This document shows, in pieces, positions 43,252-50,694 of a stretch of 64,000 bases of DNA. The notes beneath the pieces were generated by a model. The model was not told the DNA's origin. It ran no database searches and worked only from the letters and a program-made list of their open reading frames with translations. Numbering within the stretch: position 1 is the stretch's first letter; the number at the start of each line of letters is the position of its first letter. Made by a program: the position numbers and the translations under genes. This DNA comes from an uncultured Mucilaginibacter sp. Lineage in GTDB: Bacteria > Bacteroidota > Bacteroidia > Sphingobacteriales > Sphingobacteriaceae. The stretch covers positions 248,001 through 312,000 of the forward strand of contig CAJYJH010000033.1 in NCBI GenBank assembly GCA_913775265.1, read 5' to 3'.

Positions 43252-43356
43252 CCCCACCCAAACCCTCCCCGGTAGGGAGGGCTTAAAAGTAAAGGGGTAA
43301 TTTTAAAATTTAAATATAAAAGTCCTCCCTACCGGGGAGGATTTAGGAGGGGCGTA
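43252..43356. repeat. Inverted-repeat element filling the hemC-hemB spacer
   Basis: CCTCCCCGGTAGGGAGG (43264-43280) is the exact reverse complement of 43324-43340. The similarity extends outward to both ends (CCCCaCCcAAAcC against CCCCtCCtAAAtC), giving imperfect terminal repeats of about 35 bp around an AT-rich centre. The element starts directly after the hemC stop and ends at the hemB ATG. Its right end supplies AGGAGG (43345-43350), spaced correctly for hemB translation. No coding capacity. Confidence 0.8.
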
Positions 43357-44328
43357 ATGCTACAAAGACCCAGAAGAAACAGAAAGAGTGAAGTGATTAG
43401 GCAAATGGTGCAGGAAACTTACGTGAGTGCAGCCAATTTGATATTTCCGTTATTTATCATAGATGGCGAAAATCAAAAGAGTGAAGTTTCTTCGATGCCT
43501 GGTATTTTCAGATATTCGGTAGATAATCTATTACGCGAAGTAGAAAGCTGTATGAACTTAGGATTAAAGTCGTTCGACTTGTTTCCTAACATTGACGAAG
43601 CGCTTAAAGATAAAATGGCTTCCGAAAGCTACCGCGAGGAAAGCTTATATCTGCGCGCTATCCGTGAGGTAAAAAAGGAGTTTCCTGAAGCTTGTATAAT
43701 TACCGACGTAGCCATGGACCCCTACAGCAGCGATGGCCATGATGGTATTGTTGAGAACGGCGAAATTTTAAATGATGCTACACTTGAAGTATTAGGCAAA
43801 ATGGCGTTAGCCCATGCCCGCGCCGGTGCCGATATTATTGCTCCGTCAGATATGATGGATGGTCGCGTTGGTTACATCCGCCAGGTGCTGGATGAGCATG
43901 GCTACAGTAGTGTATCTATCATGTCGTATTCAGCTAAATATGCCAGCGCGTTTTACGGCCCGTTTAGAGATGCGTTAAACTCTGCGCCTAAATTCGGTGA
44001 TAAAAAAACATATCAGATGAACCCAGCTAATCAACGCGAAGCTTTGATTGAGGCTGATTTGGATGAGCAGGAGGGTGCCGACTTTTTAATGGTAAAACCT
44101 GCTTTGCCTTACCTGGACGTAATTAAGCTTTTAAAAGATAATACAGAATTGCCTATTGCAGCTTATAATGTGAGTGGCGAATATGCCATGATTAAAGCTG
44201 CTATACAAAAGGGCTGGCTAAATGAGCAACGTGCTATTACTGAAGTATTAACCAGTATACGCCGTGCAGGTGCCACTGCTATACTTACTTACCACGCAAA
44301 AGAAGTATTGCAAAATAAGTGGTTATAA
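43357..44328 (+). CDS. hemB: Delta-aminolevulinic acid dehydratase (porphobilinogen synthase)
   Basis: Enzyme of 323 residues that condenses two 5-aminolevulinate molecules into porphobilinogen. Schiff-base lysines are Lys246 (FLMVKPALPYLD) and Lys194 (MSYSAKYASAFYGPFRDA). The metal-site segment at about 117-131 reads DVAMDPYSSDGHDGIV, with Asp where zinc-dependent enzymes have Cys, so it is of the Asp-rich, Mg-type class described in plants and some bacteria. Other blocks are NLIFPLFIIDGENQK, IIAPSDMMDGRVGYIRQVL and PIAAYNVSGEYAMIKAA. A strong Shine-Dalgarno supplied by the upstream repeat sits 6 bp before ATG 43357. Confidence 0.96.
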   Translation: MLQRPRRNRKSEVIRQMVQETYVSAANLIFPLFIIDGENQKSEVSSMPGIFRYSVDNLLREVESCMNLGLKSFDLFPNIDEALKDKMASESYREESLYLRAIREVKKEFPEACIITDVAMDPYSSDGHDGIVENGEILNDATLEVLGKMALAHARAGADIIAPSDMMDGRVGYIRQVLDEHGYSSVSIMSYSAKYASAFYGPFRDALNSAPKFGDKKTYQMNPANQREALIEADLDEQEGADFLMVKPALPYLDVIKLLKDNTELPIAAYNVSGEYAMIKAAIQKGWLNEQRAITEVLTSIRRAGATAILTYHAKEVLQNKWL

Positions 44329-44363
44329 ATAAAGTTGATAATATAAGATAAACAATATAGATG

Positions 44364-44394
44364 GCTTGGTGATCGGTACATTCCATCACTAAGC
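44364..44394 (+). promoter_or_regulatory. Hairpin in the hemB-hemL spacer
   Basis: GCTTGGTGAT (44364-44373) pairs with ATCACTAAGC (44385-44394), with one G-U pair and an 11-nt loop. There is no T-run, so it is not a terminator. It ends 15 bp before the hemL ATG and could affect translation or mRNA processing. Confidence 0.4.
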
Positions 44395-44409
44395 ATAATC
44401 AAATACACA

Positions 44410-45792
44410 ATGTCTGAATTAAAAGATAATACCGTACCTGAGATTAGCCGTGCAAAATCATCGGAGTTATATGCCAAGGCAAAAACGTTTTTTCCGGGTG
44501 GTGTAAACTCACCGGTACGGGCATTTAAATCGGTTTATGGTACGCCTTTGTTTATTAAAAAGGGCGACGGCGCTTATATATGGGATGCCGACGATAATCA
44601 GTTTATCGATTTTTGCGGATCATGGGGGCCGTTAATTTTAGGTCATAACCATTCATCTGTTCGCGAAAAGGTAACCGAGGTAATGCAAAGCGGTATGTCG
44701 TTCGGTGCACCAACTGCGTTAGAAAACGAGTTGGCCGAACTGATACTGACTCACAATAAATTTATTGAAAAGATACGTTTTGTAAGCTCAGGTACTGAGG
44801 CAGTAATGTCGGCTATCAGGCTGGCCCGTGGTTTTACCAAGCGCGATAAAATATTAAAGTTCGAAGGTTGTTACCACGGCCACGTAGATGCCCTGCTGGT
44901 TAAAGCAGGTTCTGGATTGGTTACTTTTGGTGAAACTTCATCAGCTGGTGTACCTAAATCATTTGCCGACGAAACCATTGTTGTCGCGTTAAATGATAAG
45001 GAAGCACTTGCCAAGGCTTTCGAAGATTTTAAAGACCAGATTGCAGCGGTAATTATTGAGCCTATACCGGCTAATAACGGTTTGTTACTGCAACATCAAG
45101 AGTTTTTACAATATTTGCGCGAGGTTTGTACAACTAACGGCACTTTACTGATTTTTGATGAAGTGATATCAGGTTTCCGCGTAGGCTTTAACGGTGCTGC
45201 CGGTTTGTACCAGATACAGCCGGATATAATCACTTATGGTAAAATTATTGGTGGTGGCTTGCCGGTAGGTGCGTATGGCGCGTCTGCTCATATTATGAGT
45301 AATGTATCGCCAGAAGGCCCGGTTTACCAAGCGGGTACGTTATCAGGCAACCCGGTAGCTATGGCTGCGGGTATAGCGCAGCTTACTGAATTGTTAAAAC
45401 CAGATTTTTACACAGATTTACATAATAAAACTAAAGCGTTTATAAACGATATTGTGGAGTTTGTGAGTCAGCGTAATTACCCATTGCATATATCGCACAT
45501 TGGTTCTATTTTCTGGTTTGCGTTTGATGCCAGCAAAACCATCCGCAAGGCCGACGAGATTGATCCGCACAGCATGGAAAAATTCAAAACCATGCACCTG
45601 CAGCTGCTTAACCGGGGCGTGTATTTCGGTCCATCGGGATACGAGGTAGGTTTTGTTTCTGGCGCTCATACTACGGCTATACTTGATAAAGCAAAAAAAG
45701 TAATTTTTGAAAGTTTAGACATAGTGTTTGGCTCGGCTCATCCTGCAACAGAAGATGCCGCTGCTTTGGCTAAAGCCGATTTTAGGGAATAA
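44410..45792 (+). CDS. hemL: Glutamate-1-semialdehyde 2,1-aminomutase
   Basis: PLP-dependent enzyme of 460 residues (about 25-30 more than most) that converts glutamate-1-semialdehyde to 5-aminolevulinate, following HemA. Blocks: FFPGGVNSPVRAFKSV, FIDFCGSWGPLILGHNH, VSSGTEAVMSAIRLARG, FEGCYHGHVDALLVKAGSGL, LIFDEVISGFRVGF. The PLP lysine is Lys278 in TYGKIIGGGLPVGAYG. YQAGTLSGNPVAMAAG follows. The C-terminus (SAHPATEDAAALAKADFRE) is a little longer than usual. The gene lies between hemB (81 bp upstream) and a sensor kinase gene (39 bp downstream). Confidence 0.96.
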   Translation: MSELKDNTVPEISRAKSSELYAKAKTFFPGGVNSPVRAFKSVYGTPLFIKKGDGAYIWDADDNQFIDFCGSWGPLILGHNHSSVREKVTEVMQSGMSFGAPTALENELAELILTHNKFIEKIRFVSSGTEAVMSAIRLARGFTKRDKILKFEGCYHGHVDALLVKAGSGLVTFGETSSAGVPKSFADETIVVALNDKEALAKAFEDFKDQIAAVIIEPIPANNGLLLQHQEFLQYLREVCTTNGTLLIFDEVISGFRVGFNGAAGLYQIQPDIITYGKIIGGGLPVGAYGASAHIMSNVSPEGPVYQAGTLSGNPVAMAAGIAQLTELLKPDFYTDLHNKTKAFINDIVEFVSQRNYPLHISHIGSIFWFAFDASKTIRKADEIDPHSMEKFKTMHLQLLNRGVYFGPSGYEVGFVSGAHTTAILDKAKKVIFESLDIVFGSAHPATEDAAALAKADFRE

Positions 45793-45831
45793 ACATAATT
45801 AACTGCGCTACTAACTGCTTAGTTTAAGACG

Positions 45832-46698
45832 ATGAAAAGGCCTTTTATAATATTCTATGCACTGATCATATACACCCTGATGGAGCTGGTGTGGTGGGGA
45901 TATATGCTCATCAGCTTGCAACCGGCCCGCACGGGCATGATCTTAGGCGAAGGTTCAATGTTTATTATTATTGTATTAGGTGGTGCATTTTTGTTCCATC
46001 AATCATTAAACAAAGAGCGCAGGCTACAGCATCAAAAAAAGAATTTTTTACTGTCGGTAACGCATGAGTTGAAATCTCCGTTAGCTGCTATCAAGCTATA
46101 TCTCGAAACTATCCAAAAGCGTAGTTTAACCAAGCAGCAGGTAGATGATTTTGTAGGCAAGTGCTTATTGGACATTGACCGCTTAAATGACATGGTGGAA
46201 AACATGTTACTTGCTGCTAAAATCGAAAATCAGTCGTACACTTTTCCTAAGCAGGAGTTTAACCTTTCGGTACTGGTAGATGGCATTGTTAATCGCTTGC
46301 AGATCAACAAGTGCGATTTAAATCAGCAATTAATTAATGCCGAAATTGAGCCTCAAATTAATGTAACCGGCGATAAGTTTGCATTAACATCAGTAGTTAC
46401 TAATCTAATTGAAAACGCGATTAAATACTCTCAGCCCTGCGAAACGGTTGAAGTGAAACTGTTTTCAAAAGCAGGCAAGATACACTTGCAGGTAGCCGAT
46501 CATGGCATCGGTATAGCAGATGAAGAAAAAAGCCGTATTTTTGAAAGGTTTTACCGTGTAGGAAGCGAAGAAACACGTAACACAAAAGGCACGGGTTTAG
46601 GTTTATACATTGTAAAACAGGTGCTTGATAAACACCAGGCCGTCATACAGGTGCGTGATAACCGTCCTGCAGGCAGTGTTTTTGAAGTAATATTTTAA
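45832..46698 (+). CDS. Sensor histidine kinase with minimal sensor region
   Basis: Membrane histidine kinase of 288 residues. Two helices (FIIFYALIIYTLMELVWWGY and GSMFIIIVLGGAFLFHQSL) are joined by only ~15 residues, so there is no extracytoplasmic sensor domain and the signal is probably sensed in the membrane or passed by a partner. The HisKA domain has phospho-acceptor His78 in SVTHELKSPLAAIK. The HATPase domain has VVTNLIENAIKYSQ (N box), VADHGIGIADEEKSRIFERF (G1/F) and TKGTGLGLYIVKQV (G2). The cognate regulator follows after 27 bp. The pair is embedded between hemL and hemE, so a link to heme or redox state is likely but unproven. Confidence 0.94.
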   Translation: MKRPFIIFYALIIYTLMELVWWGYMLISLQPARTGMILGEGSMFIIIVLGGAFLFHQSLNKERRLQHQKKNFLLSVTHELKSPLAAIKLYLETIQKRSLTKQQVDDFVGKCLLDIDRLNDMVENMLLAAKIENQSYTFPKQEFNLSVLVDGIVNRLQINKCDLNQQLINAEIEPQINVTGDKFALTSVVTNLIENAIKYSQPCETVEVKLFSKAGKIHLQVADHGIGIADEEKSRIFERFYRVGSEETRNTKGTGLGLYIVKQVLDKHQAVIQVRDNRPAGSVFEVIF

Positions 46699-46725
46699 TT
46701 AAACCTTTGTTTCAACACAACCTAC

Positions 46726-47430
46726 ATGAACAAAAAAAGAATTTTACTGGCCGAAGATGAAGAGCATTTGCTCGAGGCCATCAAATTAAATCTTGAACTG
46801 GAAGGCTATAAAGTAACCACTGCCAATAACGGGAAAAAAGCGCTTCAAAAATTTAAAGAAGAGCGTTTTAACTTGGTTATACTGGACGTGATGATGCCTG
46901 AGGTAGATGGTTTTGTAGTAGCCGAAACCATACGCTTAGAAAACTCAGAAGTGCCGATCATGTTTCTGACGGCTAAAAATACCAGCGAGGATAAAATACA
47001 AGGTTTGAAGAAAGGTGCAGACGATTACCTGACCAAGCCTTTTAACCTGGAAGAGCTTATTTTACGGGTAAATAACCTGGTGAAACGTGGCCTGAAAGGT
47101 GACGACCTGAAAGAATTTAACAGCTACAAAATCGGCGATAAAACCATTCATTTTAACTCATTTGAATTAATTAACGAGGATGGCTCGGTTACGCCTTTAA
47201 CCAAAAAGGAAACCATGTTGCTGAAGCTGCTGATTGAGCGCCGTAACGAAGCGGTGTCGCGCGAACAGATCTTAGAAACAGTATGGAATTACGATGTTTA
47301 CCCGTCTACCCGTACTATTGATAATTTTATTTTAACCTTCCGTAAATACTTCGAACCTGATCCTAAAAACCCGGTTTATTTTCACTCCATTCGTGGTGTA
47401 GGTTATAAATTTACAGATAGCCACCATTAA
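46726..47430 (+). CDS. OmpR-family response regulator
   Basis: Two-component response regulator of 234 residues. The receiver domain (1-120) has acidic residues in RILLAEDEEH, phospho-acceptor Asp54 in LVILDVMMPE, Thr in IMFLTAKNTS, and Lys in DDYLTKPFNLEELILRV. The C-terminal winged helix (about 130-232) shows PLTKKETMLLKLLIERRNEA, VSREQILETVWNYDVYPSTR and PVYFHSIRGVGYKFTDS. Partner of the preceding kinase by adjacency (27 bp) and followed 5 bp later by a TPR-like gene. Possible targets are the surrounding hem genes. No binding site was recognised. Confidence 0.96.
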   Translation: MNKKRILLAEDEEHLLEAIKLNLELEGYKVTTANNGKKALQKFKEERFNLVILDVMMPEVDGFVVAETIRLENSEVPIMFLTAKNTSEDKIQGLKKGADDYLTKPFNLEELILRVNNLVKRGLKGDDLKEFNSYKIGDKTIHFNSFELINEDGSVTPLTKKETMLLKLLIERRNEAVSREQILETVWNYDVYPSTRTIDNFILTFRKYFEPDPKNPVYFHSIRGVGYKFTDSHH

Positions 47431-47435
47431 TATTA

Positions 47436-47963
47436 ATGTTTACCAATAAGGCCCGCATATTTACAGCTGCCGCTTTTATTTTGCTGATGGGATTTTTTAT
47501 CTATCAGCAAACTTATGAACTGGCAGCTGTTGCACTTTTATTAGCCGGCTTTTTAGTTTGGGGCTATTTTAAAGAAGGCACCATTGTTTTGGCTGCAAAG
47601 CAATTTCACATCAAAGATTACAATAAAGCAGAAGCTTTACTGCTGCAAATAAACCGGCCCGAGTGGTTAAGCCACAAACGCCGTGGCTTTTATGAGTTTA
47701 TGATGGGCGGTATCAGTTTGTATAAGCAGGAGTACCAGGCTGCCGAACAGCACTATGAGCTGGCAGCGCAGTATCCGTTGCGGTCGGTAAACGACCATGT
47801 GGCCGCTTTGGTACATATCGTAAACATTAACATCCGGCAGGGCGATTATGAAAAGGCACGCGCTTATTTGCAACTGGCCGAAGGTAAAGGCGAACAGGTA
47901 AATGCTAAAATGAAAGCCGTGATCGCAAAACTGGAACAGGAATTACAACTACATACCAAGTAA
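47436..47963 (+). CDS. Small membrane protein with TPR-like region
   Basis: Protein of 175 residues. Two hydrophobic helices open it (IFTAAAFILLMGFFIYQ and LAAVALLLAGFLVWGYF). A helical region follows whose pattern suggests two or three tetratricopeptide-like repeats: QFHIKDYNKAEALLLQI, SLYKQEYQAAEQHYELAAQY, NIRQGDYEKARAYLQLAEGK. No enzyme motif. It lies 5 bp after the response regulator and 33 bp before hemE, so it is in the same transcript. It may anchor or scaffold a membrane complex. No function is established. Confidence 0.82.
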   Translation: MFTNKARIFTAAAFILLMGFFIYQQTYELAAVALLLAGFLVWGYFKEGTIVLAAKQFHIKDYNKAEALLLQINRPEWLSHKRRGFYEFMMGGISLYKQEYQAAEQHYELAAQYPLRSVNDHVAALVHIVNINIRQGDYEKARAYLQLAEGKGEQVNAKMKAVIAKLEQELQLHTK

Positions 47964-47967
47964 ATAC

Positions 47968-47988
47968 AGCAGGCTTCGCAAGTCTGCT
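47968..47988 (+). terminator. Weak hairpin before hemE, possible attenuator
   Basis: AGCAGGCTT (47968-47976) pairs with AAGTCTGCT (47980-47988), with one G-U pair and a 3-nt loop. A short T-run (TTTT) follows. It sits 8 bp before the hemE ATG. It could reduce transcription into hemE or mask its ribosome-binding region. Confidence 0.4.
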
Positions 47989-47996
47989 TTTGATAT

Positions 47997-49019
47997 ATGA
48001 AAGATTCGTTATTTATTAAGGCCGCATTTTCTCAAAAAACCGAGCGTCCACCCGTTTGGATGATGCGCCAGGCGGGCAGGTTTATGCCGCAGTATTGGGA
48101 AATTAAAAACAAGTACTCTTTTTTGGAGATGTGCAAAACCGCCGAGATTGCAGCTGATGTAACCATGCTGCCGGTTGATTTGCTGGACATCGATGCGGCG
48201 ATCCTGTTTTCAGACATCTTAGTTACCGGCGAAGCTATGGGCGGCGATCTGAGCTTTACTCAAGGCGTGGGCCCCAAGTTTGCTAACCCGGTACGTACAC
48301 AGGCTGACGTAGATAATTTAAGTGTTAACGTGCTCGATCGTTTGCAGTATGTAGCTGATGCAATTAAAGTAATTCAGCAGCGTTTAAATGGCCGCATACC
48401 GCTTATTGGCTTTGCAGGTGCGCCGTTTACGGTAATGAGCTATTTGGTTGAGGGAGGTTCATCGCGCGATTTTAAATTGACTAAGTTGATGTTGCACAAC
48501 CAGCCGGCCTTGGCTCATCAGTTATTAGATAAAATTGCTCAGGTTACGGCCGATTACCTGAACCTGCAGATTGAAGCCGGTGTAAACGCCGTGCAGATTT
48601 TTGACAGTTGGGCACAAGCGTTGGCGTGGGACGATTATAAAGAGTTTTCGCACAATTATATCGAACAGATCATCAGCAAACTAAACCGTAAAGATATTCC
48701 GGTAATTTCTTTCTGTAAAGGAAGCTCGGTGTTTGCGCCATTAATGGCCGAAGCCAAGCCTGATGTAGTTTCTATCGATTGGAACGTTGACCTGCTGGAT
48801 TTGAAGCACCGTTTACCGCAAGGTGTAGCTGTACAGGGTAACTTAGATCCGCATATTTTATATGCCGATAAGCCGGTGATCAAAGAACGCATACACCGCT
48901 TGTTTGACAGGATGAAAGGCGAGGACGGTTACATCTTTAACTTAGGCCATGGCATTATGCCTGATATTCCTTTTGATAACGTGAAGTATGCTGTTGAGGT
49001 GATTAAGGAATATAGATAA
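47997..49019 (+). CDS. hemE: Uroporphyrinogen decarboxylase
   Basis: Cofactor-free enzyme of 340 residues that decarboxylates uroporphyrinogen III to coproporphyrinogen III. The N-terminal signature PPVWMMRQAGRFMPQYWEIK has the conserved Arg residues. LLDIDAAILFSDILV holds the catalytic Asp. The second signature is IPLIGFAGAPFTVMSYLVEG, followed by AGVNAVQIFDSWAQAL, VSIDWNVDLLDLKHRLPQG, VAVQGNLDPHIL and NLGHGIMPDIPFDNV. Length and order are normal. It follows the TPR-like gene by 33 bp. An inverted-repeat element begins directly after the stop. Confidence 0.96.
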   Translation: MKDSLFIKAAFSQKTERPPVWMMRQAGRFMPQYWEIKNKYSFLEMCKTAEIAADVTMLPVDLLDIDAAILFSDILVTGEAMGGDLSFTQGVGPKFANPVRTQADVDNLSVNVLDRLQYVADAIKVIQQRLNGRIPLIGFAGAPFTVMSYLVEGGSSRDFKLTKLMLHNQPALAHQLLDKIAQVTADYLNLQIEAGVNAVQIFDSWAQALAWDDYKEFSHNYIEQIISKLNRKDIPVISFCKGSSVFAPLMAEAKPDVVSIDWNVDLLDLKHRLPQGVAVQGNLDPHILYADKPVIKERIHRLFDRMKGEDGYIFNLGHGIMPDIPFDNVKYAVEVIKEYR

Positions 49020-49111
49020 CCCCCGCCCCCTAAAGGCGAAGCATATCAAACATGAAGCAGACATTGTTAAAATATTTAATCGTATTCCCCCTTTAGGGGG
49101 CCAGGGGGCAA
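49020..49111. repeat. Inverted-repeat element filling the hemE-hemJ spacer
   Basis: CCCCCTAAAGG (49026-49036) is exactly complementary to CCTTTAGGGGG (49090-49100). Additional C5 and G5 blocks lie at the outer ends (49020-49024, 49104-49108), around an AT-rich centre. Like the element at 43252-43356, it runs exactly from the upstream stop codon to the downstream start codon. Confidence 0.72.
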
Positions 49112-49654
49112 ATGTACTTCTATATTAAAGCCATACACATTATTTTTGTAGTCAGCTGGATGGCGGGTCTGTTTTATGGTGTGCGGTTATTTATCTACCA
49201 CACTGAAGCACAGGATAGGCCTGAAGTAGAGCGTAACGTATTAACGGCAGAATACGAACGCATAGAGCGCCGTCTGTGGAACATCATTGCTACTCCAGCC
49301 ATGATACTTACGTTGCTGGCTGGTATTTTGATGGTTATTGTAATGCCTGATTTGATGAAGCAAAGCTGGCTGATGGTTAAGCTTTGTTTTGTAGTTGGTT
49401 TGGTGGTTTACCATTTTATTTGCACCAACATGATAAAGCAAATGCGAAATGGTGTTTTTAAATGGACCTCCTTTCAGCTTCGTTTATGGAATGAGGTAGC
49501 CACGATCTTCTTATTTGCCATCGTCTTCCTGGCTGTACTCAAAAGCGCCGTCGACTGGATTTACGGTATGTTAGGGCTTGTTGCTTTTGCCATGATTATT
49601 ATGTCGGCCGTGAAAATTTATAAGAATTATCGGGTTAAAAGGGGTATTAAATAG
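49112..49654 (+). CDS. hemJ: HemJ-type protoporphyrinogen oxidase
   Basis: Membrane protein of 180 residues in the HemJ (formerly UPF0093) family, which oxidises protoporphyrinogen IX to protoporphyrin IX in bacteria lacking HemG or HemY. The N-terminal signature YIKAIHIIFVVSWMAGLFYG has the conserved His thought to bind heme. VRLFIYHTEA, YERIERRLWNIIATPAMILT and SWLMVKLCFVVGLVVYHFIC (with the conserved Lys) follow, then RLWNEVATIFLFAIVFLAVL. Four to five helices. Its place after hemE supports the assignment. The spacer to hemE is entirely an inverted-repeat element whose right end abuts the ATG. Confidence 0.92.
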   Translation: MYFYIKAIHIIFVVSWMAGLFYGVRLFIYHTEAQDRPEVERNVLTAEYERIERRLWNIIATPAMILTLLAGILMVIVMPDLMKQSWLMVKLCFVVGLVVYHFICTNMIKQMRNGVFKWTSFQLRLWNEVATIFLFAIVFLAVLKSAVDWIYGMLGLVAFAMIIMSAVKIYKNYRVKRGIK

Positions 49655-49698
49655 AAATTCTATTTGTCTCCACTTGCACTTATGTACTCACCTGTATT

Positions 49699-50481
49699 TT
49701 AACTGCCACGGTTTGAATGTTCACCAAAATCGTTTACTGGAGTAAAATCGATACTGGTAGACCGACCAGCAGATGAATTCACTGCAGAAGCGGTTTCATG
49801 ATTATTTAGATTTGTCTTATTAGGACTCATATTTTTTGTGTTAATAAAAGGAGCCGTATAAGTCTTTTTGCGAGAAGAAAAGCGCATAAATAACCAGACA
49901 ATCACTGAAAAGCTAATGGCGATTCCTATTATAATTATTGCCAGGCGAGCCATCCTTTTAAGTGCATTCATTGCAGTTTCATTTGCAACTTTATTGCTGG
50001 CTTCCTGTTCCGCAAGTTCTTTCTGCTCTTCAGCTCTTGTATTAGTTATATGCTGTTCAAAGGTCTCTATAAAATTATAAATCGTGCTGGCATAACGTCT
50101 TTGAGACAATGGGGGCTTTAAATTATCTAATGCTAACTCAAAATAAGTAGCGACAATTAATTGAAGTGAGTAATCTGATACCAGGCATTGCTCTTCGTCT
50201 TTAATGTCCATAACATACAGTAAACTGCTGTCGGGAATTGCGATTTTAGATGCATATTCTTTAATAGTATACTCTTCGGGAATACGATTTACCAATACTA
50301 CTGTTAGTTTAGTGTTTGTCTTTGTTGTGAAAGCCTTGATGCGGTTGTTGAGTAATATGACCTGCTTTTTTGAAAGCACATGAGCATAATCATTTACATG
50401 AGTATTTTTTTGAGGTTCGGGTACTTTGGCAAATACGGAAATGGCAAAAAGCAAGCTCAACAATAGGAGCAGCGACTTCAT
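49699..50481 (-). CDS. TPM domain membrane protein
   Basis: Protein of 260 residues. It starts with a signal peptide (KSLLLLLSLLFAISVFAKVP). A TPM domain (PF04536 type) covers about residues 28-150: VNDYAHVLSKKQVILLNNRI, then KLTVVLVNRIPEEYTIKEYA. A membrane helix near 185-207 (LAIIIIGIAISFSVIVWLFM) follows. A low-complexity, Asn/Ser-rich tail ends the protein where relatives have a Gly-rich tail. TPM proteins are linked to acid phosphatase activity or membrane protein repair, but the role is uncertain. It converges on hemJ with a 44-bp gap. Confidence 0.85.
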   Translation of the reverse strand: MKSLLLLLSLLFAISVFAKVPEPQKNTHVNDYAHVLSKKQVILLNNRIKAFTTKTNTKLTVVLVNRIPEEYTIKEYASKIAIPDSSLLYVMDIKDEEQCLVSDYSLQLIVATYFELALDNLKPPLSQRRYASTIYNFIETFEQHITNTRAEEQKELAEQEASNKVANETAMNALKRMARLAIIIIGIAISFSVIVWLFMRFSSRKKTYTAPFINTKNMSPNKTNLNNHETASAVNSSAGRSTSIDFTPVNDFGEHSNRGS

Positions 50482-50614
50482 AAAGTTAATGGTTGAATTA
50501 TATTAGCAAGTTAGTAACAAAGATTGATATTTAGCGGTTACGGTTTTCCTCAATATTTTTTGAATTAAAACAGTGAATTGATGAAAGGGTAATAAATTGA
50601 CTCAAATATTTCTC

Positions 50615-50656
50615 AAACAAAAAATCCCAGCCATAGCTGACCGGGATTTTTTGTTT
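50615..50656 (-). terminator. Hairpin terminator after sucD
   Basis: The arm 50615-50628 (ending AAAAAATCCC) pairs with 50643-50656 (starting GGGATTTTTT), with a 14-nt loop. A-rich and T-rich ends allow termination of the minus-strand sucD transcript and possibly readthrough from the other side. Confidence 0.75.
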
Positions 50657-50657
50657 T

Positions 50658-50694
50658 GTCAAGTGTCTTGACTCTATATTCCTTTGAATCTAGA
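50658..50694. repeat. Degenerate short repeat next to sucD
   Basis: Units such as GTCTTGACTC and TTTGAATCTAGAC fill the gap between the sucD stop and its terminator. Their style matches the repeats at 28917-29004 and inside ispG (32492-32527). Evidence is similarity of short units only. Confidence 0.4.

Noticed and set aside
43252-43356. Ordinary intrinsic terminator between hemC and hemB
   Set aside because: The two arms are 43 bp apart, there is no T-run after the right arm, and the right arm runs into the hemB ribosome-binding site. A repeat element fits better.
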